In this document: positions 1 to 11,100 of the stretch, in pieces
Layout of the letters: each line of letters begins with the position of its first letter
How positions within the stretch are numbered: the first letter of the stretch is position 1
Source: Macrolepiota albuminosa
Lineage: Eukaryota > Basidiomycota > Agaricomycetes > Agaricales > Agaricaceae
NCBI GenBank assembly: GCA_027475525.1
Contig: JAMWFC010000053.1
Location: 1,426,001-1,490,000, forward strand
Direction: 5' to 3'
Length of the DNA: 64,000 nt
Program-made: the position numbers and the translations under genes
The notes under the pieces: model-generated
Told to the model about the DNA's origin: nothing
What the model saw: the letters and a program-made list of their open reading frames with translations, nothing else
Databases searched by the model: none

Positions 1-364
1 CGCCTGAGAACCCTCTGCCTCCTCATCCACAAAACTTTCGAGGGCATACGAGCCTCAGCCGTACCCTTTCTTTTACCAGTGCCAGTATGACGACCCTTGC
101 GTTTAGCAGCAAGGAGATCCCTCGTGCGAGCGCGGGAGTGAATAGTAGTAGGCTTGATAATCACACGGCCATCCTTAATGAGCTTCTTCACGTGTGTGCG
201 AGAATTTGCGTTGCCAATCTCGGCCTGTTCAGCGGGGTCGAGCCAAATTTTGCGTTTACCAACGCCAGCGACGCTTGCGGCGAGGCGCTTTTGTGACCGG
301 AGATTGACTGAACAGAGATTTAGCCTGAAAACAAAGATGAACCATAGTGGAAACACACACCCAT
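1..364 (-). CDS. RPL19: 60S ribosomal protein eL19 (RPL19), C-terminus cut by window edge
   Basis: Structural protein of the large cytosolic ribosomal subunit. The minus strand from 307 to 1 encodes the near-invariant eL19 N-terminal block: [18 protein letters not shown], then [28 protein letters not shown] and [19 protein letters not shown]. That is about 100 of roughly 190 residues; the rest lies beyond base 1. The start is inferred to be a 4-nt coding exon, ATGG at 364-361. It is joined across a 53-nt intron (donor GTGTGT, acceptor CAG next to 307) to give the N-terminus M-V-N-L-R-S, which matches the family's usual start. A further donor-like GGTAAG on the minus strand near 425-430 could end a 5'-UTR exon. 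Identity is very secure; the first exon is good inference. Confidence 0.93.
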
Positions 365-704
365 CTTGCGTGCCGGGACTACGGAATCTGTTAGCGTGGA
401 CAACGAACGTAACAACGAGCAAGGCTTACCTTGGTCTTGAGGATATCGTCGATGGAACCTAGCACCAAACTGTGCTTCGACACAATCTCACGTAATCAAG
501 CCACCCGGAACCTTATTCCTTGTACTGTATAGTACATCAGATTCGGAGTTTTGGTCAGCCACGCGCCTCCCAGGTCACTCATATTTCACTCATACGTTTG
601 AGGGCTGGCGTTTGTTTCAAACATGGCGACTCGATGAACTCAAGGGCGTTCGGAAGCCTTACAACTTCAAATCATGAGCACCGACCACACTTTCAAATCA
701 ACCT
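365..704. other. Intergenic: eL19 5' leader/promoter side
   Basis: No coding region is supported here. The part next to 364 should carry the eL19 leader, possibly with a leader intron. The remainder separates eL19 from the tRNA on the opposite strand. Confidence 0.5.
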
Positions 705-786
705 GGCGCTGTAGTGTAGCGGTTATCACTCAAGATTCTGATCACTTATGATTTCTTGAAACCCAGGTTCGATTCCTGGCAGTGCC
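705..786 (+). tRNA. tRNA-Gln (CTG anticodon) with 11-nt intron
   Basis: The acceptor arm GGCGCTG (705-711) pairs with CAGTGCC (780-786) with one G-U pair. The D-arm is the Gln-typical TAGTGTAGCGGTTATCA. The anticodon stem is CAAGA/TCTTG and the anticodon CTG sits at 738-740. The T-arm is CCAGG-TTCGATT-CCTGG. An 11-nt insertion at 742-752, one base 3' of the anticodon (37/38), is the canonical position of eukaryotic tRNA introns. Without it the molecule is 71 nt before CCA addition. The gene is followed by a T5 run that can serve as a Pol III terminator. Confidence 0.93.
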
Positions 787-808
787 TTAGGGATTCTGTA
801 AAAGACCA

Positions 809-813
809 TTTTT
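809..813 (+). terminator. Pol III terminator of tRNA-Gln
   Basis: A run of five T residues lies 22 nt after the 3' end of the tRNA. This is the usual RNA polymerase III stop signal. Confidence 0.6.
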
Positions 814-2070
814 GACCCATTAAGGCTGTACTAAATAATCGTGTTGTGGACGTTGAGTAGAAGAGAACACCAAGTACATTATGGTGTACAAATATAGATA
901 CGGTCCTCACGATGCTGTGACATCTAGCAACAGTACGTCCTAGAACAATACTCTGCGTCTTTTCGGCTCGTGATCCAACAGCACGCATGGTGTACCAAAT
1001 CACCTCAATCATCTTCTCACTTTTTAAATTCAAGGCCACTTATGCATAAAATACTTTCAGAAGTATTGCAATTACACCAAAGGCTCGAATGAAACGAGGT
1101 CGGTATCACTTGCAGCGGGGTTGTTTCTGACCAACTCGCTATGTAAAAAAAAAACATCTACGCGCAATCCATTCAGAATGAAGCAATGATAAGTGTTCGA
1201 CAGTAAACTAAAGATGATACATCGAGCAAGTAGATTGCGTGCACTTCTGTCGGAAAGACTGAGGATATAGCCAATTCCGATCCAGCCCTGTTTAATGTCA
1301 CGAGCCCTGCACGTGCTTTACGCGTCGTACGATGATGCATCAGATGACCCCTCGTAATGGCTTTCTGTTTCATCGTCAAGAACGTGGTGACAGATGATTG
1401 TCGGGGAGATCATCTGTTTGACACTGTGGTTTAGAAACGTGTCTCGTTCATCTCCTGACAAGGTCTAACACTAACAATATTGATACCTATATTGAAAAAG
1501 ATGAAAGAGGGAAAGATGTCAATGCGAAATCGCTCAGAGCTTGTCTTCCCACGAAGACGGATTTATCACTTAAGGCATAGGCGTTATTGTTTCTGACATT
1601 ATGGTGCATATAATCGTGAGTCATCGAAGCCTGAAGGACTCACACCAACATCATGCTGAAGTGATGAAGCGAGGCAGATGCATGATACCAGCAGCCATGT
1701 CTTTCATACAAGTACTGAGCGCTGAACTCCCACTTCGTCAGCGTGATGTGCCGAGCCGGTGTTTTGCACTACATATTTGTGCTACACTTGCCTTTGCCAT
1801 GTCAGATTACTCAGGATTCTGACAAATGATAGTAGGGAAGAGTCATAAATCTATACCAACGGTTAATTCCAAGGACAAAGGCAGCCAAAAAACGCACCGC
1901 GGAAAGCGAGTTACCGGACCAATCTAGATTATGCGTAGGTAACAAGGGAGTAAAACCAGATGAATGCGGAGAGGTAACCGTCCTGACAGTATGTCTGTGC
2001 CTCGTCTCCCGTGGTTCCAAAAACTGTTATAGTACAAGAACGACAGAATCGGGAATATAACTAAAAACCA
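814..2070. other. Gene-free interval between tRNA-Gln and VPS4
   Basis: About 1.25 kb with CpGs present and only short random open frames. One frame on the minus strand reads through the tRNA and is a shadow. I recognise no gene, repeat or RNA. The right end probably holds the VPS4 3' UTR. Confidence 0.5.
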
Positions 2071-3669
2071 TCATGCTCCGTCGTTTCCTTCACAAAAATC
2101 AGCACTCAGAAAAGGAGGAAAAGACATAGACATACCTGATTCCTTTGTCCAATCTTCATGCCGTTTGATATCAGCAGCCGTCACCGTCGGCCGCGTGGTT
2201 TGCAATGACGTCAGGAAATCCGCTATCCGAAGGGGTGGCTCGAGAAGTTCGTCAGACTCAATCGCTGTCCAATCCATCTCTATGGCTGCAGGATCCCCAG
2301 GCGAACATGGTGTCAACTTCGTAGCCGTGCCATCAGAGTTTTCCGGATCTGGAACGCGCTTGAAGTGTGTGGCATTGATGACTTTACGAACAGGCTGCAT
2401 GAGCGCATCGCGCACAGCGGTGGAAATGTCAGATCCAGAATACCCATCCGTCTTCTCGGCAAGTAAACGGAAGTCTTTGGATGTAAGTTTGTTTGGTGTG
2501 CTTCCAACGTGCAGTTGAAACATGTGTCTTCGTGCATCGGGGCCGGGGAGAGGAATGTATATGCGTTTCTCAAATCTAAAAAAACCATTAGCATTCCAAG
2601 ATTCAGTCAACACTGAACTCACCGTCGTTTGATCGCATTGTCAAGTTGCCACGGAATATTCGTTGCTCCCAAAACTAAAACACCAGTGTCATCATGCCCT
2701 ACACCATTCATCTGCACGAGAAACTCCGTCTTGATCCGCCTCGACCCCTCTGACTCGCTCTCGTTACGAGTACCAGCCAGTGAATCGATTTCATCGATGA
2801 AGATGATTGAGGGCTTTGATTCTCGTGCAAGCTCAAACAGCTGCTTCACCAACCTATGAGTCGTATTTGAAATAAGCAAGCTGGGAGGTTGAATAAGGAA
2901 CCCACCTCTCAGAGTCTCCTTGCCATTTGCTTACAAGATCTGCAGAACTGACACTGAAGAAGGTGCTCTTTGCTTCAGTAGCAACAGCCTTCGCAAGGTA
3001 TGACTTTCCAGTTCCTGGTGGTCCATAGAGAAGGATACCACGCCATGGTGTCCGCTTCCCAGTAAATAAGTGAGGAAACTTGATCGGAAGAATAACAGCC
3101 TCCTTCAAAGACGCCTTCGCACCTTCCAACCCCGCAACGTCTTCCCACTTCACATTAGGCGTTTCTTCAACAATAGCTCCAGCTAGATTTGCTCTCAACT
3201 TCTTCGTTTCTGTATCCTGGCCGTCATCCTCGTCATTCTTCCTAATCCTCAGTATGAACAAAAAGCGCAAGTGGCGGTAAGAAACGGACGTACCTCTTCC
3301 CATTCGCACCTATTCCAACAGCATCTTTCGTGTTCTTAGAGCTCGAAAGATGTTTCTTGAGCATTTCTGCTCGATCGAGGTACTCCTTGATCTTGTCTCG
3401 AAGCAATCCCCTAGACTTTTCATTCTTCTCATCTGATTATACAAAGATCAGTTCTATGAGCGGATAGATGTAGTATGAAACTGACATTTAAGCGCTAGCA
3501 TGAAGTAGTCGAGAGAATTCTGGTAGAGTTTGAGAGCCTCAGCATAGTTCTGTTTGTTATCCTCTTCACAGGCACGTTGGACTATTTCAACGGCTCTCTG
3601 CGGACGGTTCAAGCAACATAGTTCGAAGAGTCAAAGAAAATTTCGACGTACATCCAGGTTGTTCGCCAT
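2071..3669 (-). CDS. VPS4: Vacuolar protein sorting-associated protein 4, AAA ATPase
   Basis: The hexameric ATPase that disassembles ESCRT-III at endosomes and in other membrane scission events. Exon 1 is short (18 nt, MANNLD, 3669-3652). The MIT domain follows ([31 protein letters not shown]), then a charged linker. The AAA cassette has Walker A GPPGTGKS, pore-loop region SKWQGDSER, Walker [11 protein letters not shown], and sensor/arginine-finger motifs LGATNIPW and DNAIKRRFEKR. The VPS4-specific C-terminal part ([29 protein letters not shown]) leads to the terminal helix [13 protein letters not shown]. The last intron splits the codon after KES, and TGA is at 2073-2071. Six introns, all GT-AG, were inferred by eye. 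The frame is intact and of usual length. Confidence 0.95.
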
Positions 3670-4779
3670 CGCCAGACTCCTTGAGTCCTGTGGAAACGAA
3701 ATATACGATCTTAAGCACGTGACGAGTGATTTTTCATTTCCATTTTCACCGGCGCCCTCTGGCCGCACAGCCCGCTACTTTTTGTAGTGTAAGCAGACAT
3801 TGTTCACCACCTTTATGCGACATGGAGAAAGTGTAAAACACATCGTTGCATCGTTGATACTCATCAAAATTGTCCCATACTTCGTATTTTACACAACAGA
3901 GAACAAAATCTATTCCCAAATTGCTTGTACCCTGTGAATGCCTTTCTGTGCTCGAAACGCTGTTGCAAGATCTTATCGTCAAAGATTGATTCAAGTTCAA
4001 ATAGGATTGTATGCAATCACTTCATCCAACACATCATCTTTGGGGGACCCATGAAGAATCAAGACAATGCAAATCTGTTTCCATCATTGACTGAAAATAA
4101 TGTATTCATTGTTTTTATTACAAAAGCAATATTTGATGTGGAAGCACTTTGCTTAGGGGATTGTGCATTGTTAGGAATTAATGATGTATATGAAGCGGAA
4201 GGAAAAGAACCTGTGAATGAGTAAGACTGGGCTGAAGAAAAAATGAAAAGCAAACCATTGGGAGTAGAGAAGCTGTCAAGGTGAGGAGAGTCAAGGAAGG
4301 AAACTTCCTTGAGAAGTTGGACATTGACCACACAAGAGATCCAAGAGTAACAAAAAGAGCTGAAGGGATTCTGCTCCAATGGATGGAGGGATTGAAAAGC
4401 ACAGGCACTCTAGAATGAGCCCAACAAGATGCTCATGCTGGGCAGAGAAAATGGAAGAGGGAAGAAAAAAGAAAAGAAAAACTGAGTTACTATGTTGATC
4501 AAGACCTCAGAATACATTGGAGAAAAACAAAACAAAACAAGACCAAGAAGGAAATGAGGAGCATTACTGAGACAGGGTCAAAAAGAAAGGAAAGAAATTG
4601 ACACATGAGAGGCTAAAATGATGTAAGTGTGAAATGAGGCATGAAAAATAAAAACAGGTGAAAGAAAAATGAAACAAAGTCAGATGGCACAGGGAGCAGC
4701 ACATGGATGAATTGTCAGACCTGAAAAAATCAACACTATCATTCACAGACCATAAACCTGCTACTAAAGTAGCAGGAAT
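3670..4779. repeat. VPS4 upstream region grading into CpG-depleted unclassified repeat
   Basis: The first 300 bases have normal CpG content and should hold the VPS4 promoter. From about 3990 CpG almost disappears and TpG/CpA rises, as in the hAT element to the right. Short frames occur on both strands but match nothing I recognise. It is probably a methylation-decayed repeat of unknown class. Confidence 0.45.
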
Positions 4780-4989
4780 CAGTGTTTCTAAGTGTTACAG
4801 GTTAATAAGGTTTAAGGCTTAAATCATTTCTAATACTAAGGATTAATGTCAAGACCAAAGGTTTATAACCCTTACTTAACCCTTAGATACATTTATTACT
4901 CATAGCTCATGGAAATGACAATCAATCAAAAATTTTGATGGCAAAGCAGAGTTTGAGTTTGACAAACTACACAACAAACTACTAGTCCT

Positions 4990-5421
4990 ATTGCCAAGTC
5001 CTCTCATAATGCCTCCAACAAAATCTGAAATCTGACAGCTCTTCCTTCCTGGTGCAAAACAAAATAACTCCCACCTCTGTGCATAATGTCTTGGCTGTTT
5101 GGAGAAACACTGCCCAGATGGAAAAGTTGTAGGGCTTGATGATAGTGGATTCCCTATATTATCATCAGAATCATGGGTCACAGAAGGTCTGTAAAACTTA
5201 CTGTATAATTGTCAAAAGTGTGCAAAGATGACATTGGTGGTGTTTTCAGAGTCAAAAAATCTATGATTGCACACATTCTAGAGAAGAATGAGGCCAATCC
5301 ATGAGGGAGGAAACTCAAAAAGCTACTCACAAAGGTTGAAGCATCAATGAAACAGTCTCAGCCCAAAGTCTTTCAGGGTATCAACATTCCTTTCACTCCT
5401 GAGCAAGAAAAACTTATTCAG
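4990..5421 (+). pseudogene. hAT transposase pseudogene, N-terminal part
   Basis: Plus-strand translation with stops gives a zinc-finger-like segment, LFLPGAKQNNSHLCA followed by CLGCLEKHCP, around 5030-5125. Further on, KVFQGINIPFTPEQEKLIQ runs into the LINE insertion point. Across the LINE the protein continues with KQFLQDTVSANLLF at about 13117. Stops replace what look like Trp codons. Assignment rests on my recognition of the family pattern, not on an alignment. Confidence 0.6.
5405..5421. repeat. Left target-site duplication of the LINE (17 bp)
   Basis: AAGAAAAACTTATTCAG occurs here immediately before the LINE 5' end. It recurs at 13104-13120 directly after the poly(A) tail, where its first A residues merge with the tail. 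A long, perfect duplication like this is the mark of target-primed reverse transcription. Confidence 0.93.
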
Positions 5422-5836
5422 GGGGGCCCCTTGATCACGAACCACCATGTGCTCCACTAACACTGGAAGCCGCACCCGTGCCTGACCCGCTGGGCTGCAC
5501 TATATCCACCTCCGCTGAGAGGCTGCCTAACACGCAGAACGAGGGCCCCCCCAGAGACTACTCCGAGCCATACTCATAGGCTGAAGCACAAAGTCGCTGG
5601 AAGACAACGACCTTCGAGCCGTACATCCATGCACGGGGCAGGCAAGTGAACTTTCTCAATGACTACCATTTTGAGCCCCCCCGGAGCATATTTGTTCACC
5701 GAACACTAACGGCCGGAACATCTAGCCTGCGGGGACACACACACAAAACGTGGCCCAGGGATGATAAACAATATATTATCACATTAGCCTGAGGCCCTCT
5801 GAGTAAACAACACCATCCCATAGAATACCACCCCGC
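5422..5836 (+). promoter_or_regulatory. LINE 5' UTR / presumed internal promoter
   Basis: About 415 nt between the target duplication and the ORF1 start. It opens with a GGGGGGCCCC run. LINEs carry an internal promoter in this region; no specific box can be pointed out. Confidence 0.5.
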
Positions 5837-7339
5837 ATGGTGCAAAGCGACGAACAGAGAAAAAGACTCCAATCGACCAGCCCCGAAAAACAAAGAGGAG
5901 TACGTAAACACGACAAAAAGAGGAGGCAAGTGTTGACGCACATAGGTGACTCAGACATGGACGAATCAGAAGGCGACATATACAGCTCCCCCCCTGCGAC
6001 GATCCCCCTACCCAACCTGTTGGGTGCAGTGGAGACTGCAGACCAGCCTAGCGACCATGATGGGGACACAACGATGGTAAACGCGACTCCAGACGCATAT
6101 ACCCCCCACCATCTGGACGAGAGTGTGCCCCATGGAGGCACGCCCGGGACACCTACACCTGGTACGAGGAACGACCCACCCTGGATTGTAAGGAGGACTA
6201 AAAAACTAACGGAGGATCCTCCTCCCACTCAGGAGGAGCAAATCCAGCTCGACCCTCCTATGCCGACCGCAGACTTAAATCTCCCAGACAACCTAATAAG
6301 GACCCCTACTCCCATAGGAGGTTTCCCAGAAATCCATCTAACCACGCCGCCGTGGTTCAATCTCCTGCCAGCACAGAAAGATCACTTTGAGACGTACCCA
6401 GAACCGAAACTGTGGATCCGCGACTGGCAGGCGAGCAAGGAGGCGGACCTCATGGACACCAGTGACAAACTGAAAGACCTGATTTCTCGGATGACCGGAG
6501 AGAGAGCAAAGCTGTCCACCCCGCAACAAGAGAAGGACATTAGCACAAGGCGCCGAAACGAAAGACAGAACCCGCCCTTCCATTTCCTTGTGTCGGACAT
6601 TACAGAAGGAGCGCAGGGAATCCTATTATCAAACCCAATCATCTCGACACCCGAGGCATCAGCCTTCATTGTTCCGTACCACCCCCCCGTCCCGCGTTTT
6701 TTGTGTACGATAGAAGGCTTTACCCTCAGCATCCGGTCTCCAGAAGCAATTAGCGATTCGGAAACGGAGGTAACGAGGATTGTAAGGAGGACCTTGTCGG
6801 AGAACGAGGCGGCCGTAGCCTTATTAAAGAGTAAGATACAAAACGACGAAACAAGCCAGCATAACATGGAGCCGGCCTTAGGTATTATCGAAACTATAGA
6901 CGTGAGACTAGCGAAGGACGAGGACACAATCCAACGAACGATGAGGATAGGTGCAAAAAGAGCACTCTGGAATCTCTTTTTCAGGCAAGCTCCGCCCATC
7001 TCATGGGCGAGCTATTTCGTCTTTCTTCAATCCATCCGCGAAATGACCTTTATCAATATGGATCACGGAAGTGCTAGGCTGGTCGGAGAGGAGCATAGGT
7101 TCCACTGCTTTAACTGTAAAGGGGCAGACCACAGCCCCGCACAATGCAAATTCACCAAGATGGAGGACTGGTACGGTAACAAAGCGACAGAAAAAGTCGA
7201 GGAGACCGCAGAATTTGCCACGGCGAGCCACCCCGGGAGCTCTTCCGATCATTATAGGGGCAGAAATGAACGCCAGGGAGGATGGGGCGGTTACGGAAGA
7301 GGACGTGGAATGAGCAATTACAGACGTGACCGTAACTAA
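5837..7339 (+). CDS. LINE ORF1, Gag-like nucleic-acid-binding protein
   Basis: A 500-residue intact frame. The N-terminal third is polar and Pro/Asp/Glu-rich with a basic patch near residues 5-35 (KRLQSTSPEKQRG, KHDKKRRQ). The middle is globular. A CCHC zinc knuckle, CFNCKGADHSPAQC, lies near residues 423-436 and shows the C-x2-C-x4-H-x4-C spacing. The C-terminus (about 470-500) is Gly/Arg-rich with RGG-like repeats. Together these fit an RNA-binding protein that packages the element's transcript. ORF2 starts 269 nt downstream. No frameshift or stop is seen. Confidence 0.88.
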   Translation: MVQSDEQRKRLQSTSPEKQRGVRKHDKKRRQVLTHIGDSDMDESEGDIYSSPPATIPLPNLLGAVETADQPSDHDGDTTMVNATPDAYTPHHLDESVPHGGTPGTPTPGTRNDPPWIVRRTKKLTEDPPPTQEEQIQLDPPMPTADLNLPDNLIRTPTPIGGFPEIHLTTPPWFNLLPAQKDHFETYPEPKLWIRDWQASKEADLMDTSDKLKDLISRMTGERAKLSTPQQEKDISTRRRNERQNPPFHFLVSDITEGAQGILLSNPIISTPEASAFIVPYHPPVPRFLCTIEGFTLSIRSPEAISDSETEVTRIVRRTLSENEAAVALLKSKIQNDETSQHNMEPALGIIETIDVRLAKDEDTIQRTMRIGAKRALWNLFFRQAPPISWASYFVFLQSIREMTFINMDHGSARLVGEEHRFHCFNCKGADHSPAQCKFTKMEDWYGNKATEKVEETAEFATASHPGSSSDHYRGRNERQGGWGGYGRGRGMSNYRRDRN

Positions 7340-7608
7340 GAGTTTTGAAATGTGATGTGTCCTAGATTAACCCAATAAATGTTTCATGGCTAGACAGCGC
7401 ACGAATAAAGAAAGCTCACCACGACTGTGCGCAAACTCAGAAGGCATCCCGAGCTAATGCCTGGATGAATTTACTGGGCCTAAGGGCGACAGGTAATCCA
7501 GGTGGGCTCACCTAGCTGGGACGGGCAGCACCCAGACAGCTTCGTATTTACGACAGGACTAGCCGTGCAGCGCTCCTGCTAAAATCGGAAGGTGAATAAC
7601 TGGAAGAT

Positions 7609-8076
7609 ATGACCCGAAAACAACTACCTGCAACTACGAGAAACACTAACACTATAACGGATGATTTGAACGGCATTGGTGACAGCCCCTCCCAGGACAG
7701 AGGAGACTATGACCCTACCATTGATTATACCCCCGAGGACGTCCTAGGAGGGTTCGGAGATGGAGCGCGGCCTACAAGTGCTTTAGCAGGCACTAGGATC
7801 GGAGAAAGAGACTCCGGTCCCCACCGGAGAACGACGCGACGGGGAGATCAACGATACAGCGAAACACAAATTCCACATGGCAGAAGCCAAGATAGTAATG
7901 ATCTCCCAGGACCGCGAAGAGACCCAGATGAGACACCAGATATACGTCCACATGAGGGGACGCGGGCAAGAAAGGAAAGGAGAAAAAGAGGGGCGCTGAC
8001 AGTAGCTTCCCTAAATATGAAAGGTGGGGGCTCTATGGGAACGAGACCCAAGTGGATGCAGATCGAGGGGCGCTGA
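7609..8076 (+). CDS. LINE ORF2, N-terminal segment (cut off by 77-bp duplication)
   Basis: The first 155 residues of ORF2. A disordered, charged leader runs up to about residue 125, then the start of the endonuclease domain, ALTVASLNMKGGGSMGTRPK, near residue 126. The frame then hits a stop because the 77 bases at 7988-8064 are repeated at 8065-8141, shifting the frame by +2. Counting one copy only, this frame is in phase with the endonuclease/RT frame at 8052. The segment is therefore the true N-terminus of ORF2 rather than a separate gene. Confidence 0.8.
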   Translation: MTRKQLPATTRNTNTITDDLNGIGDSPSQDRGDYDPTIDYTPEDVLGGFGDGARPTSALAGTRIGERDSGPHRRTTRRGDQRYSETQIPHGRSQDSNDLPGPRRDPDETPDIRPHEGTRARKERRKRGALTVASLNMKGGGSMGTRPKWMQIEGR

Positions 8077-8141
8077 CAGTAGCTTCCCTAAATATGAAAG
8101 GTGGGGGCTCTATGGGAACGAGACCCAAGTGGATGCAGATC
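7988..8141. repeat. Perfect tandem 77-bp duplication (A), inside LINE ORF2
   Basis: Copies 7988-8064 and 8065-8141 are identical over exactly 77 bases, with mismatches immediately outside on both sides. The unit starts GAGGGGCGCTGACAG and ends GGATGCAGATC. It breaks the ORF2 frame in the endonuclease domain. See the finding on the shared 77-bp period. Confidence 0.97.
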
Positions 8142-11100
8142 TGCCAGTTGATGAGAGAGTCTAAAGTGGACATCATGGCTGTACAAGAGACACACATGAG
8201 AAAGGACCTGGAAGATGAGATAAACAACATGTTCTGCAGACAGTTGAAAGTAGTATCAAACATTGACCCGGATCAGCCCAATGCAAAAGGGGTCGCCTTC
8301 GTGGTAAATAAAAGCACAATGAGATGGATGGAAATAAAGACTAGACCGATAATCGCAGGGCGAGGGTTGACAATAGAAATCCCATGGTTCGAAAAAAAGA
8401 AGATAACGGTGCTCAATGTATATGCACCAAATAATCAAACGCAAAACCAAGCGTTTTGGAACAAAATCAAAGGATACTGGGCCGCCAGGCCAAATCTCAC
8501 CAAACCAGATATAGTCCTCGGAGATATGAATATCGTCGAAGAAGCGATAGATAGATTACCAACTCACCATGACTACAGACCTGCAGTAGAAGCACTATCC
8601 GATATGAAATCCTTCTTCCGAATTGCTGATGGATGGCGCAGACACTTCCCGAATAATGTGGAATACTCCTTCTTTATGACAAATAGACCAATTCAGTCGA
8701 GGATAGATAGGATATATTTAAGGGAAGACCTCATGAAGTACAGTTGGGGCTGGAACATAGAGAGAACAGGTATAAACACGGACCACCTGATGGTGTCCGC
8801 AAAGATCTTGAGCCCAAAACAACCACATATGGGGGCAGGCAGATATGTGATGCCGGTAAACCTTATACAAGAAGGAGCACTGATAGCGAGACTGATAGAG
8901 GAAGGAAAGATGTACGAGGAAGAACTGGCAAACGCAAAGCAAAATCGGTCTCCCGAAAGTAACCCCCAGACTGTCCACAAAGCCTTCAAGGAAAAGATGA
9001 TTAAAATAATACGCGACTTCTCAAAAGGGCTGAAGCCCAAAATCCTGAAAGAAATCGCAGCACTAAAAAAAGATCTGAGGGAAACTACGAACAACAAGGA
9101 CCTCGATGAAGAGACAAGGAAGGCACAGGCAGGAATAATAGATGACAAAATAAAAGATATGGAGACAAGGAGATTTGAAAAGGCAAGGGACACAGTTGCG
9201 GTAGACTATTTCCTGAATGGCGAAACCTTGACTAAACCCTGGATAAAACTGAACAGAAATAGGACTCCAAGAGATATCATAGCTGCGCTAAAGACGGAGG
9301 AAAATAGAAATGAAAGACACCCTGAAAGAATGTCGGAGATAGCAAGGAAGTATCATGAAAGCGTACAGGGAAGGGACCTCCCAGAAGACGATGACACGCA
9401 GAGGATGCGGACGAGTGACATCCTGAAAAACCTAGATAAAAAGCTAACGGAGGATCAATGTCTGGAGGTGGGCCTCGCTTTTGACAAGGCTGAGATCAGC
9501 AAAGCAATACAAACGTTACAGAACGGGAAAGCAGCCGGACTAGATGGAATCATTCATGAGCTATGGAAGACCTTGGACGATGAGTTCCAAAACCGAAAGG
9601 AAGATGACGGACCCGGTTTTGATATAGCAGATGCCATGGCAATAGTCTTCAACGATATAAGAGAATATGGGATGGAGGAGAACACATCCTTTGCAGAAGG
9701 ATGGTTATGCCCAATATATAAGAAAGGGGATCGTACTGACATAGGGAACTACCGCCCCATCACAGTACTCAACACAGACTATAAGATTATGACAAAAGCA
9801 CTATCATACAGGCTGGGGAAAATAGCACCACACATAATACATCCAGCCCAGGCTGGCTTTATGAAGGGTAGACGGATAGAGGACCAAACAGAGCTCGCCC
9901 GAATGATGATAGACTGGTGTGAGGAATCCGGAACAAATGGCCTGATCATCTGTCTTGACCAAGAGAAAGCGTATGACAGAATTCTCCACACGTTCCTGTG
10001 GGCATCTCTAAGACACTTCGGCTTCCCCGAAAACTTTATAAACATAGTAAAATCCCTCTATATGGATGCACAAACAAAGGTTATGATAAACGGGCACCTA
10101 AGCAGAGCCTTCCAGGTAACAAGGGGCGTAAGGCAAGGAGACCCAATGTCATGCCTCCTCTTCAATATAGCAATTGAGTCATTAGGCCAGCTCCTGAGGA
10201 AATCAAACCTGAAAGGAATAAAGATTGATGGGATTATGGAGAGAATAATAGAGACCATGTTTGCTGACGATACGACTGTGTACCTGGATAAGGAGGATCC
10301 CCTCCAGGACCTGCAAGAAATACTTGACCGCTGGTGCAAAGTCTCAGGAGCAAAGTTCAATGTTCCAAAAACAGTAGCAATCCCAGTGGGGACGGAAACG
10401 TACAGAAATAACCTTATAACTACGAGAAAGCCTACTGTGGCGAGCAGTGAAATCCCAGAGGAAATAAAGATCGCCCGAGATGGAGAGGCCACGCGCCTCC
10501 TGGGAGCCTTCATCGGAAACAAGGTAAACCATGCGAAGGTATGGACGCCGACAATAGAAAAGGTAAATGATGACCTAGCACGGTGGGAAAAAGGACACCC
10601 CACAATGGAAGGACGAAGGCTGATAGCCAGTATGGTGATTGGCGGAAGAACACAATATTGCACATGTGTACAAGGAATGTCAAGACAAGTTGAGGATATC
10701 TTCGTTAGAATACTAAGGAGCTTCATGTGGGGAGGAGCCTCTCATCCCACCGTTGGTCTGGATACCATGAGACTGCCTCACGACAGGGGAGGCAAGAAAG
10801 TGCTGGATGTGAGAACACGAAACGAAGCGATAGACATTATGAAGATACAGAGGTACCTAAGAATAGGACCAGATAGGCCGAGGTGGGCAGAGATAGCGGA
10901 CAAGATAATTGGATGCAAACTAGCCAAAAAATGGTCCGAAATGGAGGGAAAACACTTTGTGAACACCTTCCTACAAACAATAAACGTAGACTCCCAAGAG
11001 AAAGAAGAAGGCCTTCCCCCACAAATACAAAAGATGATGAAAACAGCAAAGAAGCACAATGTAGCCTTCGAAGTCCAGATATTGGATGAGCCGCTCAAGG

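Noticed and set aside
746..1039. Minus-strand frame of 97 codons
   Set aside because: Its C-terminal part is the antisense of the tRNA-Gln and the rest has no protein-like features.
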